Source: Candidatus Heimdallarchaeota archaeon
GTDB taxonomy: Archaea; Asgardarchaeota; Heimdallarchaeia; Hodarchaeales; Hodarchaeaceae
Assembly: GCA_011364965.1 (NCBI GenBank)
Contig: RDOB01000004.1
Span: 116,360 to 180,359, forward strand
DNA: 64,000 nt
Reading direction: 5' to 3'
How positions within the stretch are numbered: the stretch's first letter is position 1; each line of letters begins with the position of its first letter. The notes under the pieces were generated by a model that saw only the letters and a program-made list of their open reading frames with translations, made no database searches and was not told the DNA's origin. Below, piece by piece: positions 8,262 to 17,530 of this stretch. Position numbers and translations under genes: made by a program.

Positions 8262-10622
8262 TTATCCACACTTTGAATAGCCGCAAACCCGACAGAGACT
8301 ACAACCTTCGCTATACTCTAGAATATTCCCACACTCAGGACATTCGGGTCGTTGGCCGGTTTCTATCCCTTTTGAGATATTGGTGATATGGAGGGAATCA
8401 TCTTCAGTGGAAAGTTCTTTTTTAGTGACTTGGGAGGTTTCAGAGAATTTGAATTCTGATCCATTGTCACTATATTCTTTAAGAAAATGATCAATTGTTT
8501 TGGCTACGGCATCCGCGCACGATAGAATTGGGCCCTCGGAACTGAAGGTTGGAGATGGACACCGAATGGATCTTAATTGAATGATAATTTCTTCAGGATC
8601 GATTCGACTTCGTAACGCGAGTGAGATTAATCGACCGAGTGATTCTACATGAGATGCGACACATCCTCCTGATTTCCCAAGGGAAAGGAAGACTTCGGTT
8701 AAGCCTTCGTCATCTTCATTTATCGTGACAAATAAATTAGTTCCACACCCAACGCGGATTCGTTGAGTAATTCCCCGGGTAACATCAGGACGATAGCGAG
8801 GTTTTTTCGTAACCTGCTTCTCTTCGATTGTCTCGACCTTCGTCCCTTTGGAGTCTTTTGTACCAGTTTTGGACAATACATCATAGGATCGGGAGCCTGA
8901 TCGATAGACCGTAATGCCTTTACACCCTAGTTCATATGCTAATAGATAAGCTTGTTTGATATCTTCCTGAGTAGCAGTTTCTGGAAAATTTATTGTTTTG
9001 GAGACTGCATTGTCGACTCCTGAGGTTTGGAATGCTGCTTGCATTTTTACATGAGCTGCAGGGGTGATATCATGAGCGGTCGCAAATATACGCTTGATTT
9101 CTGCAGGTATTGTGTCAATCTTTTTCAAAGACCCCTGTTTGGCAACTTCCGCCATTAATTCAGATGAATAAAAGCCCTCATGTTTCGCTATCTCAACGAA
9201 ATACGGATTTCCTTCAACAAGGATATCGTCATCTAATACACGTCGCTCATAGGTCAGCATAAATAATGGTTCGATCCCACTCGAACAACTCGCGATAATT
9301 GAGAGACTTCCTGTAGGTGCGATAGTGGTGAGGGTCGCATTTCGCAACATTGAGTATTTTTCGCGAAAGATACTTCGGTTGAAATTTGGAAATGAACCCC
9401 GCTCCTCTGCTAATGTTTGAGACGCCTGTAGCGCAGAAGTATGAATGAATCTCATAACTCGTCTAGCTACCTCCAAACCTTCCTCGGAATCATAGGGAAC
9501 TCTCAGTTTGATCAGCATATCAGCAAATCCCATGACTCCAAGACCAATTTTACGATTCTCACGAGTAGTTTCAGCGATCTCGGGTAACGGAAAGGAAGAA
9601 ACATCAATGACATTATCAAGAAATCTAACGGCTAATTTCACCGTTTTTTCGAGTTTTCCATAATCGATGTGATATTTCAAAGGATTCGTAGAATCTTGAT
9701 TAAGCATTCGGGTTAAATTGATAGACCCAAGATTACACGAGCCATAGGGGAGTAAAGGTTGCTCTCCGCAAGGGTTAGTTGCCTCAATGGCTCCTATTTC
9801 TGGAATAGGGTTTGTAGCATTAATCCGATCGAGAAAGATGATGCCAGGTTCTCCATTTTTATGTGCCATAGCTACAATTTCTTCAAAAACCTCTTTAGCT
9901 TTGAGTTGCCCGACTTCCTCCTGATTTCGAGGATTGATCAAAGGATAATTATGATCATTAATGACAGCTTTCATAAAATCCTCCGTTAAACCCACAGAAA
10001 TATTGAAATTGTTAAGAACGGTCAAATCTTCTTTACAATGGATAAATTTCATGATATCGGGGTGATCAACCTTCAAAATCCCCATATTCGCTCCCCTGCG
10101 CCGTCCTCCTTGCTTAATTATTTCTGTAGCACTATTAAAGACTGTCATGAATGAAATAGGCCCACTTGCTACCCCTCCAGTGGTTTGAACCTTATCATTA
10201 ATAGGACGCAAGCGTGAAAAAGAAAATCCTGTCCCTCCACCAGTTTTGTGAATAATGGCAGCGTTTTTAACTGCTCTGAAGATGGAATCCATATCATCTT
10301 CCACTGGTAAGACAAAGCAAGCTGAAAGCTGGTTGATTGGAGTACCTGCATTCATTAAAGTGGGGGAATTAGGTAGAAATTCGAGATTAGCCATTATATT
10401 ATAGAAGAGAGTCTCATATTTTCTAGGATCTCCGCCATATCGTGATTCATTTTCTGCAATTGAGCGCGCCACACGTTTGAAAAGCTGTATAGATGTTTCA
10501 ATCAACTCCCCTCGTTCATTCCGCAATAAATAACGCTTTTCAAGCACAATTTTGGCATTTGGAGTTAATTGTGGAGTAACGAGTGCTATCGCAGATTCTT
10601 GCTTATCGAGCATAGATTTCAC
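8262..10622 (-). CDS. nrdJ: Adenosylcobalamin-dependent ribonucleotide reductase (class II)
   Basis: 786 residues. Converts ribonucleotides to deoxyribonucleotides with a cobalamin-generated thiyl radical. Expected catalytic residues are visible: C102 in NQLSACF, N283-P-C285-G-E287 (radical-site Asn, Cys, Glu) and C296 in SCNLGS, 11 residues after C285 as in Thermotoga NrdJ. The conserved CxTGGGTGF-like glycine loop (~128-133) is present. The C-terminus carries a cysteine-rich CPECG...CGYSKCG element (761-786), used to re-reduce the active site. There is no N-terminal ATP-cone. It appears to be a single-gene unit; the 745-base region upstream holds its promoter. Confidence 0.96.
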   Translation of the reverse strand: MKSMLDKQESAIALVTPQLTPNAKIVLEKRYLLRNERGELIETSIQLFKRVARSIAENESRYGGDPRKYETLFYNIMANLEFLPNSPTLMNAGTPINQLSACFVLPVEDDMDSIFRAVKNAAIIHKTGGGTGFSFSRLRPINDKVQTTGGVASGPISFMTVFNSATEIIKQGGRRRGANMGILKVDHPDIMKFIHCKEDLTVLNNFNISVGLTEDFMKAVINDHNYPLINPRNQEEVGQLKAKEVFEEIVAMAHKNGEPGIIFLDRINATNPIPEIGAIEATNPCGEQPLLPYGSCNLGSINLTRMLNQDSTNPLKYHIDYGKLEKTVKLAVRFLDNVIDVSSFPLPEIAETTRENRKIGLGVMGFADMLIKLRVPYDSEEGLEVARRVMRFIHTSALQASQTLAEERGSFPNFNRSIFREKYSMLRNATLTTIAPTGSLSIIASCSSGIEPLFMLTYERRVLDDDILVEGNPYFVEIAKHEGFYSSELMAEVAKQGSLKKIDTIPAEIKRIFATAHDITPAAHVKMQAAFQTSGVDNAVSKTINFPETATQEDIKQAYLLAYELGCKGITVYRSGSRSYDVLSKTGTKDSKGTKVETIEEKQVTKKPRYRPDVTRGITQRIRVGCGTNLFVTINEDDEGLTEVFLSLGKSGGCVASHVESLGRLISLALRSRIDPEEIIIQLRSIRCPSPTFSSEGPILSCADAVAKTIDHFLKEYSDNGSEFKFSETSQVTKKELSTEDDSLHITNISKGIETGQRPECPECGNILEYSEGCSLCRVCGYSKCG

Positions 10623-11367
10623 TGATTTTCCTTACTGTCAGCTCAATGGGATTGCTGATTCAATTCTATGTAAATGAGTCTGTTTTGTTATTCAATTGGA
10701 GATTTTCATATAAGGACACGAATTAGAAATTGAATCCTGACAATTTTCATCCCGCTTGGCATCACAATATAGATTCAAATGATAATTTATTAAATTAGTT
10801 CTTTCATTCAATTTGTCGGTTCATCATTTTAAATAAAGGATTTTCTGTAGATTTTTCAAGTCATCATCTGAGGAGGAATTCTGGAATTCACTCGAAATTT
10901 AGGGGAAAATCAAAGAATCGTAAGAGGAATGACCGAGTGTTCTTCTAGACATTGATTTTTAGATTATTAGAGAAAGAATCAATCGATGATGATAAATTCT
11001 ATTCGAATATATCAGAGCATTTGTGTTTTCGAGAAGTTTATTAAGGGTACCAAGCACAGAATACCCATCCTCCTAGCTTTGTCTTTTTCATATTAAATGA
11101 ATTAATAAATTGTATAGCCCTTAAATTTTCTATTGGTAGTCTAGTTTTCATCAGATTATTGATCTCATCAGAACACAGATTGAAAAAAAGCTTCTTATAT
11201 CTATTGTAGTAATTCCCAGCAGTGAGGTTGTCCCTTTCCTGTCTTGATTGATGAGATTTTTGTATATTACCGTTGTATCACGAGCGTAATATCCCAGAAT
11301 TACTGTAGATTATAACCCCCCATAATATTGAGTATCCTAATCACCTAAAAATTGAGGTTCATTCCCT
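10623..11367. other. Long intergenic region, 745 bases
   Basis: This is the longest gap in the window. No convincing ORF, tRNA or repeat was found on either strand. It should contain the promoter of nrdJ (minus) and that of the RHH gene (plus). A short inverted repeat GTAAT-N8-ATTAC lies near 11286-11303, before the RHH gene. Near 10823-10870 the minus strand has two ATGATGA motifs resembling C boxes, but no D boxes. Confidence 0.4.
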
Positions 11368-11562
11368 ATGATGAAGTTAATAACCGTGCATCTCCCAAAT
11401 GATCAAGTTTCTGGTTTAGATGAGCTCGTTCGAACTGGTAGATATCCTAACCGAAGTGAAGCTATTCGTTTTGCTATCCGTGACATGCTCAAAGATGAAC
11501 TTTGGAATTTAAGAGGTACCTCCTATCTTCCTCAAGCATCTGCAGCACGAGATAGCTACTAA
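11368..11562 (+). CDS. Ribbon-helix-helix (CopG-like) transcriptional regulator
   Basis: 64 residues. The N-terminus has a short beta strand (KLITVHLP), then helix DQVSGLDELV, the turn GRYPNRSEAIR and helix AIRDML. This is the CopG/NikR/ParD RHH fold, which binds DNA as a dimer. The RxPNRSEAIR signature is strong. No toxin gene follows, so a stand-alone regulator is more likely than an antitoxin. It is followed at once by a T-rich terminator, so it is monocistronic. The inverted repeat near 11286-11303 may be an autoregulatory operator (inference). Confidence 0.85.
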   Translation: MMKLITVHLPNDQVSGLDELVRTGRYPNRSEAIRFAIRDMLKDELWNLRGTSYLPQASAARDSY

Positions 11563-11590
11563 TCTTTTTTTTTACCTTTTTTTCCTTTCT
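11563..11590 (+). terminator. Poly-T archaeal terminator after the RHH gene
   Basis: Directly after the TAA stop come runs of nine and seven T with only AC/C interruptions. Such T-tracts on the coding strand terminate archaeal RNA polymerase without a hairpin. Confidence 0.6.
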
Positions 11591-11742
11591 ATTCCTTATT
11601 AAGACCCCAAATTTTTACAGAACACCAGAATTTCTTGTCTTTTGCAGAGGTTTAACAGAATCTTTTTATATTCTTATTCTGTTTAGGGTATTATCGTGAA
11701 CTTCCTTCTCTGTATCCATTTAATTTGATTTTAGTTGATATT

Positions 11743-12366
11743 ATGTATGAAGATAAGCAACCTCGAGCTTGGAGATTTGTTAAAGATAAAACTCCTATTA
11801 TTGGAATTGACGATGGTGGCTTTGATCGGGACCTTATTCCTTCCAACACAAATCAAATACCTGTTTTTGGTGTTGTAATGAAAGGTGCTGCTTATGTTGA
11901 CGGAATAGTTCAATGTCAAATTAAAAAAGACGATTTAAATCCCACTGAAATTCTTGTACAAATGATTCTTGCTTCTACTCATAAGCCTCAGCTTCAAGCG
12001 ATCATGCTTCAGGGAATTACTATTGGTGGATTTGGAGTTATTGATATTCGTGAATTATTTGAAAAAACTGGAATTCCAGTGATAGTTTTGCTAAGAAAAA
12101 TTCCGAATTTTGAAAATATTCAACTTGCCCTTCAAAAGAATTTTCAGGATGCTGAAGAGCGATGGCAGCTTATTCAAAAGGCTGGAACACCGCAAAAAAT
12201 TCAAAATCAACCTGAAATATATCTACAATTAGCTGGAATTAGACAAATTGATGCGGCACGTCTTATCAAAAAGTGTACTAAGGTTGGAGTCATTCCTGAA
12301 GCGCTTAGGATTGCTCATTTTATAGGAGCTAGTCATTATCGCTTCTATAGTAGATTAGTGAGTTAA
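11743..12366 (+). CDS. DUF99 family protein (endonuclease V-like fold)
   Basis: 207 residues from the ATG at 11743; an upstream in-frame TTG at 11725 would add six residues. DUF99 marks are visible: PIIGIDDGGF near the N-terminus, PVFGVVMKGAAYVDGI, and the later GGFGVIDI plus IPVIVLLRKIP. The family is archaeal and related to endonuclease V; some members act on deoxyuridine or deaminated bases, but the function is not settled. Its 3' end overlaps the convergent glycosyltransferase gene by 4 bases. Confidence 0.82.
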   Translation: MYEDKQPRAWRFVKDKTPIIGIDDGGFDRDLIPSNTNQIPVFGVVMKGAAYVDGIVQCQIKKDDLNPTEILVQMILASTHKPQLQAIMLQGITIGGFGVIDIRELFEKTGIPVIVLLRKIPNFENIQLALQKNFQDAEERWQLIQKAGTPQKIQNQPEIYLQLAGIRQIDAARLIKKCTKVGVIPEALRIAHFIGASHYRFYSRLVS

Positions 12367-13904
12367 ATGGAAGGAGGAAAAAACTCTTCCTTCAATAGAA
12401 CTAGTGGGGCAAGTAACCAGGTAGCAGCTCCCCCTATCACAAACGAGGAAAAATTATTCACAAACGTCCATCCTGACTGACTCCAGCCCCAAATCCCTAT
12501 CAGTATAATATTTATTGAAAAGATTAACGCAATCAGTGAATCACGAATAACATGAAATTCTCTATTCCACACGCTTGTTTCACTGAGAGGAGTGTTTTTT
12601 AATAATAATCCTTCGACCACCCCAGTAATTAAATATAAAAATGCTCCCATAGAAAACAGGATGAACGGAATTAAGTGAAGAATACGACGCCAAACTGGTT
12701 GAGTTCGTTCTTCCCAGTATATTGCAAGGAAAGCGTCGAATAAATAGGCTAGACTCACCAATGATGGCATTAAATAGGCAAGATTGAGTCCAAGAACGTA
12801 GGGACGGAGTATTGGTATATTTAAGATGATCATTGTGCACAAAATTGTAATAAAAGCAACGATACTGATCCCTGAAAAGAAAGCAAACGCGTTCAGAATA
12901 AGTTCTAATTTTTCAGCCCATTTAAGCTTGGAGCTCAAGATAGAACGTGTTCTAATTCTCAGAATGTGGCATGCTCCATGTGCCCATCTCCACAATTGAG
13001 ACACTTGGCTTTTTGCCGTTTCGGGTACCAAACCAGTAGATCCAATATGGTCAATGTATCTTCCTTTGCCCCCATTGCTTAAAATTTTAATTGAGGTATC
13101 AATATCCTCAATAAAGGTCTCCTCTGAGAACCCATCGATCTCGGTTAAAATATTTTTTCGAAAACATCCAGTTGTTCCATTAAATAACACTACTCCACGT
13201 CGATCCTTGGAGGATTCGAACACTTCATAGAACTGGGAGTATAATATTGAGTTAGCTGCTTGATATAAACGATAAGTATTTCTGTATCGCACTTTTGCTT
13301 GCACGTAACCCACATTTTTATCACTCATTACCTTTGAAAACTTCTCTAATATATCTGGGGTAGGTATGTGATCTGAATCCAATATAACAATTAAGTCTCC
13401 CTTTGTGTGGGTTAAAACAGCATTTATATTCCCAGCTTTAAAGCCACGTGTGTCGTGCTTGTGATAAAAGGGGATTTTCTTTTCTATACAGAATTTTTGC
13501 AAGTTTTTAGTTACTTCTGGATCTTTTCCATTATCACTTACGATAATTTCATATTTAGGGTAATTTATTGCTAAAACTCCTTCTATCGTAATTTTCAATG
13601 TTTTGAAGGAGGTTCCATGGGATGGGATTATTATTGTGAAAAAGGGGTTATATTCTGGAGTAAACTCGAAAATTTGCGATTTATACCGAAATTCGAAGGC
13701 ACCTGACGCAGTATAAAGCAAATAATACCCGAATAGAAACCCAATTATTTCAACAAATAATAAGGAAATATTTAGGAAAATCTCAAACAAATTACCTGAA
13801 TTCATCATCACGAAAAAACTCAAGACAATATAAACTGGCAATAAGCCTAGAACTAGGATTGAAAGAGCTTTAAGAACATATGAACTCACACGATATATCC
13901 ACAT
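12363..13904 (-). CDS. Membrane glycosyltransferase family 2 (cellulose synthase-like)
   Basis: 513 residues. Two or three N-terminal membrane segments (1-65) are followed by a GT-A domain and four or more C-terminal membrane segments. The processive-type GT2 motifs are present: D124 (SDNG), DSD at 176-178, the ED267-x-D269 acidic pair and QLWRW at 303-307. It probably transfers sugar from a nucleotide sugar to a growing glycan or lipid at the cytoplasmic membrane face. The neighbouring nucleotidyltransferase gene on the same strand fits a sugar-polymer pathway. The product cannot be told from sequence. Confidence 0.9.
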   Translation of the reverse strand: MWIYRVSSYVLKALSILVLGLLPVYIVLSFFVMMNSGNLFEIFLNISLLFVEIIGFLFGYYLLYTASGAFEFRYKSQIFEFTPEYNPFFTIIIPSHGTSFKTLKITIEGVLAINYPKYEIIVSDNGKDPEVTKNLQKFCIEKKIPFYHKHDTRGFKAGNINAVLTHTKGDLIVILDSDHIPTPDILEKFSKVMSDKNVGYVQAKVRYRNTYRLYQAANSILYSQFYEVFESSKDRRGVVLFNGTTGCFRKNILTEIDGFSEETFIEDIDTSIKILSNGGKGRYIDHIGSTGLVPETAKSQVSQLWRWAHGACHILRIRTRSILSSKLKWAEKLELILNAFAFFSGISIVAFITILCTMIILNIPILRPYVLGLNLAYLMPSLVSLAYLFDAFLAIYWEERTQPVWRRILHLIPFILFSMGAFLYLITGVVEGLLLKNTPLSETSVWNREFHVIRDSLIALIFSINIILIGIWGWSQSGWTFVNNFSSFVIGGAATWLLAPLVLLKEEFFPPSI

Positions 13905-13998
13905 ATTTAGGATTCATCCGTTATCATACGGTAAAAATTAATTATTAAATCTGCTTCTACATGATTCCATTGAAATTATATATTAAGATTTTAGTATT

Positions 13999-14847
13999 TT
14001 AAAATCCCAACTTCCCTGCTAAGTAATCTGCCCATCCTTGAGTAAATTTTTCAGGGCTGTTTATATGATTCCAATAAACAGGTGCTTCAGGAAGATAACC
14101 ATAGATAAGGTTTTCATTTGCTAATTCGGGAAAGATATTTTTTTCCAATGAAGATACTTCTTTTGTAATATATTCAAAAATTTCTGGTTCAAAAATATAA
14201 ATCCCTGCATTGTTATATCCCAATCCCTTTTTTCTGCTGTAATTAAAATGAACAATTCTCTTGTTTTGGATATCAAATTCTACCTGGCCTGTTTCATCTT
14301 CTATTATAAACATCGTAGCAATTCCCCCTTCTTTCACACTTTTTCTATGAAATTCTAACATATCATTAACATTAACATTAGTTATAAGATCTCCATTCAT
14401 GACTAAAAAAGTGGATTTCATATTTTGTTGGGCGTTCAATACTGCTCCTGCTGTATCCAATGGTTTTTCTTCAGCTATAAGGCTGATACTCTTACCTGGA
14501 GTATTAGTTTCTGGAAATTGGTTTTGGATGTGTTCCTTAAGATATCCTACTGAAAGATAAATATCTGTTAAGGCATGTCTGAGTAGAAGATCAATACAAT
14601 ATTGAAGTATTGGTTTATAGCCGATGGGGAGCATAACTGCGGGTATAGCAACATTAACTGGCCTAAATCCAGTTCCTCGTCCTCCTGCGAGAATTAAGGA
14701 TTTAATAGTATGCGCTTCTAGGGCAACTTTTAATGCTTGGATTATAAATTGTTTTACCTTGCCAGTTCCTGCTACTTCAACAAGATTTAACCAAAAATTT
14801 TCTGTAAATTCTATTGTATATTTATGGATATCTTTTTTATTACTCAT
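13999..14847 (-). CDS. Sugar-phosphate nucleotidyltransferase-like protein, atypical active site
   Basis: 282 residues. From residue 50 it has the NDP-sugar pyrophosphorylase fold: SLILAGGRGT, MLPIGYKP, and the metal-binding NGD (151-153). Two signature positions differ. The usual G-T-R-L is G-T-G-F (G60, F61). The usual P-K before xMLP is P-A (A70), so the family's conserved catalytic lysine is missing. The first ~48 residues are an added segment with an RHH-like strand/helix pattern. It could be a catalytically impaired regulatory homologue or an enzyme with altered chemistry. It lies upstream of the GT2 gene on the same strand. Confidence 0.75.
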   Translation of the reverse strand: MSNKKDIHKYTIEFTENFWLNLVEVAGTGKVKQFIIQALKVALEAHTIKSLILAGGRGTGFRPVNVAIPAVMLPIGYKPILQYCIDLLLRHALTDIYLSVGYLKEHIQNQFPETNTPGKSISLIAEEKPLDTAGAVLNAQQNMKSTFLVMNGDLITNVNVNDMLEFHRKSVKEGGIATMFIIEDETGQVEFDIQNKRIVHFNYSRKKGLGYNNAGIYIFEPEIFEYITKEVSSLEKNIFPELANENLIYGYLPEAPVYWNHINSPEKFTQGWADYLAGKLGF

Positions 14848-15049
14848 ATGAAGTCTTCCGTGTGTTTACCAACTCATCTTTCTTTCCTAGTGGTCATGGA
14901 CTTTAGGTATATTAACCCATACTGATAATACTGGTAGGAAAAACGGGTTATTAAAACGTTTTCTATGGCATATTGAAGGGATTTATGAATTGAGTCAAAT
15001 GAAGAGAGAGGAAGAGATGAGAGGGAGAATCTCACTTCACGAATTATTT

Positions 15050-16054
15050 TTATTTTTCCCTTTCAATAAGGAATCTGACTAAAATTTTGAGAAATTCTAT
15101 TAAATCATCTGCTTCGGTGTCATCAGGTGAGATTTCATTTTGTACTTCATCTAATCCGTTTATTGCAGCATTATAGTACTTATTTCTTACTTCCTTCACC
15201 TGTTCTGTGCATGAATGAAAAACCTGTAAAACATATTTGATGTCTTCTTTGCTTTTTTCTCCCACAGATTTATTATAGATAGCTTTTATTTTCTCCGCGT
15301 GTTCTGTTTGGAGGGCAAAATATAGGAATAAATTCCTTTTTGATTCTTGTATATCCCAATATTGAACTTTCCCAAATTGCTCTGGATCCCCCTGAATGTC
15401 TAAATAATCATCTTGAATTTGAAAGGCGATTCCAGCATCAATTATGGCTTTGTCTAATTTTTTGGTAAATAGATCCATTCGATTGGCTGCAAGACACCCT
15501 AGTCGGACGCATCCTGCAAAGACAATAGCAGTTTTTAATTCCATGATTTTGATCACGTGAGCTAAATCAAAATTAAAGTTCTGATCCAATCTATCTTCTA
15601 ATTCTATAGCGTTTCCTAAACCCACTTGATACGCATAATCTATTACATAAAACAGACTGGGGTTATCTTTGAGGAGCGTTAGGGCATAAGCATGTAAAAC
15701 GTCTCCATCATGGAGGGCACGATCCCGACCATGAACTATATGGAATGAATCTTTTCCACGTCGAATTGGAGCATTGTCTATAAGATCATCATGGATCAAT
15801 GTCATGTTATGCAATAGCTCAATGGCGATTGCTGAATTATAAGACTTCTGCATCGCTTCTTCCTCCCCATTACTTCCTTCAGCTAATAATTTAGTCGTAA
15901 GTGCAATCAATGAGGGTCTTAGCTGCTTACCTTTGGTAGATAGAATAAAATTTCGAATTCGTTCTTTCGTGGGACTCTCCATTGCTTCGATTGCTTGATC
16001 TAGCTCTTTGTTTAAATTTTCCAATATTACTTCATCTAAGAATTGTTCTGCCAC
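15050..16054 (-). CDS. Polyprenyl (geranylgeranyl/farnesyl) diphosphate synthase
   Basis: 334 residues. Trans-isoprenyl diphosphate synthase with KGKQLRP (41-47), first aspartate-rich motif DDLID (89-93), RRGK after it, and second motif DDYLD (215-219). It condenses isopentenyl diphosphate with allylic diphosphates to make the C15-C20 (or longer) chains needed for archaeal ether lipids. Residues 4-5 before the first DDxxD, which set chain length, are M-T-L-I, without a bulky aromatic, so C20 or longer is plausible. Works upstream of the G1P dehydrogenase (34.1 kb) and the reductase (45.1 kb). Confidence 0.93.
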   Translation of the reverse strand: MAEQFLDEVILENLNKELDQAIEAMESPTKERIRNFILSTKGKQLRPSLIALTTKLLAEGSNGEEEAMQKSYNSAIAIELLHNMTLIHDDLIDNAPIRRGKDSFHIVHGRDRALHDGDVLHAYALTLLKDNPSLFYVIDYAYQVGLGNAIELEDRLDQNFNFDLAHVIKIMELKTAIVFAGCVRLGCLAANRMDLFTKKLDKAIIDAGIAFQIQDDYLDIQGDPEQFGKVQYWDIQESKRNLFLYFALQTEHAEKIKAIYNKSVGEKSKEDIKYVLQVFHSCTEQVKEVRNKYYNAAINGLDEVQNEISPDDTEADDLIEFLKILVRFLIEREK

Positions 16055-16249
16055 TTGTTAAGACCTCATTACTCTGTCATTACCGCAAAATGCTCATTAA
16101 ATTGTTAGGTGGGATATTCAGGTTTCTTTTTTGAAAAAGATTAAGTAGGACTATATTTTTAGCAATTATATAATAGATTTGCTCAAAGATTGGGAGCTAT
16201 TGATAATTTTATATTGATAATTATCTTGGTATAAATTAGGGTATGTAGC

Positions 16250-17530
16250 TTGGAACTATTAATTTGCATTGAGTGTGGACAAGAAACTCCACCAAATCGG
16301 TATTGTGTATTTTGTGGGAATCCTCTGCCTCAAATAAAATTATGTTGGCGCTGTCAATCTAGGATACCCATTCAAATGAATTTCTGTACTAATTGTGGAG
16401 CTAATCTAAACCAAAATTGGAATTATGTATCTAATTTGGCCCCATCAAGATTTGATAAGATTCTATTATATTTTCAAGCGGGGATTTTAGTTATATTCCT
16501 CCTATCTATGTATTTCTTTGTTCAGATTTTGCTGGGATTCATTTTATTCTCAGTATTTGCTGAAAATCCTTCAATGGAAGACGCGAGTTCAATTTCTCTA
16601 ACAGTTATTGTTATGATACTGAGTAATATTATAATGGTGGGATTGATAACTAAAATTTCTCCCTCAACCTTTGGAAAAAGTCCATCAAAAGCTATCACTA
16701 TAAAAATACTCGTTATTTTAATTCTTCTCCTATTTTTTCTGTTATTTTTTCTAGAACTTGTCTTAATGGTTTTGAACCATATATTAGATACCGCTGGATT
16801 AAGTTCTGATCAACTTTCCCCCTATGATTCTTTTTTTGAGGATCCTGTTAATTATATCTTGTTTGCTATTCTAGCAGTATCTATTGGTCCGGTTTTTGAG
16901 GAACTTGTATTTCGTCAAGTCTTAATTAACACAATGCACAAACAAATTAACTCGAGATACACCCTAGTGATAATTAGCGCTATCATCTTTGCTCTCTCAC
17001 ATACTGCAGGAGATCTAATAGATGGATCTCTACGTTACGCGATTCTACATTTGGCAGCTACTTTTATTCTTGGAGTGTTTCTAGGTATGCTTTTCATTTA
17101 TAAAGGATTAAAGACTGCAATAATATTCCATTCTTTGTGGAATTTTTTTTCTATTATAATACAAGTTATGGTCGAACTTGATCAAATTTCACTTCTTGAT
17201 ACAATTGTAATAATTTTGTTTATTATTTCTACTTCAATACTTATTTGGTTAATTCATGCAAATCGAAGAGAAATTAAATCTAGTTTAATAGAGGTGAATT
17301 TTCCGCAATTAAAAGATACAGGAATCATTGTTTTTAATCTCATTTTAATATTAGCTTACGAATTAGCTCTACCATTAACTCTTTATTCAGAACCAGATTT
17401 CATTGCATTAACATTGATCTTAATCTTTCAGTTCCTAGGTGTGATCTTCGGTATTATTTTCATTGAAAATGAAAGACGAATTAACAGATCTAAAGGATTT
17501 AGAGCCCAAAAATCAAAAATAGGAGATTAG
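16250..17530 (+). CDS. CPBP family (CaaX protease-like) membrane protease with N-terminal zinc ribbons
   Basis: 426 residues, TTG start. The N-terminus has a double zinc ribbon (C6-x2-C9, C19-x2-C22, then C32-x2-C35, C46-x2-C49). After it come about ten membrane segments with the CPBP motifs: EE at 217-218 with R222 (EExxxR), FALSH (H251) and HSLWN (H294, N298). These form the metal-independent glutamate active site known from Rce1. Substrates are unknown. The N-terminal zinc ribbons may serve protein recognition. Its 3' end overlaps the convergent TFB gene by 4 bases. Confidence 0.87.
   Translation: MELLICIECGQETPPNRYCVFCGNPLPQIKLCWRCQSRIPIQMNFCTNCGANLNQNWNYVSNLAPSRFDKILLYFQAGILVIFLLSMYFFVQILLGFILFSVFAENPSMEDASSISLTVIVMILSNIIMVGLITKISPSTFGKSPSKAITIKILVILILLLFFLLFFLELVLMVLNHILDTAGLSSDQLSPYDSFFEDPVNYILFAILAVSIGPVFEELVFRQVLINTMHKQINSRYTLVIISAIIFALSHTAGDLIDGSLRYAILHLAATFILGVFLGMLFIYKGLKTAIIFHSLWNFFSIIIQVMVELDQISLLDTIVIILFIISTSILIWLIHANRREIKSSLIEVNFPQLKDTGIIVFNLILILAYELALPLTLYSEPDFIALTLILIFQFLGVIFGIIFIENERRINRSKGFRAQKSKIGD

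Noticed and set aside
10815..10875. C/D box sRNA candidate on the minus strand (two ATGATGA motifs)
   Set aside because: No CTGA D or D' box at a suitable distance, so it does not meet the C/D box pattern.
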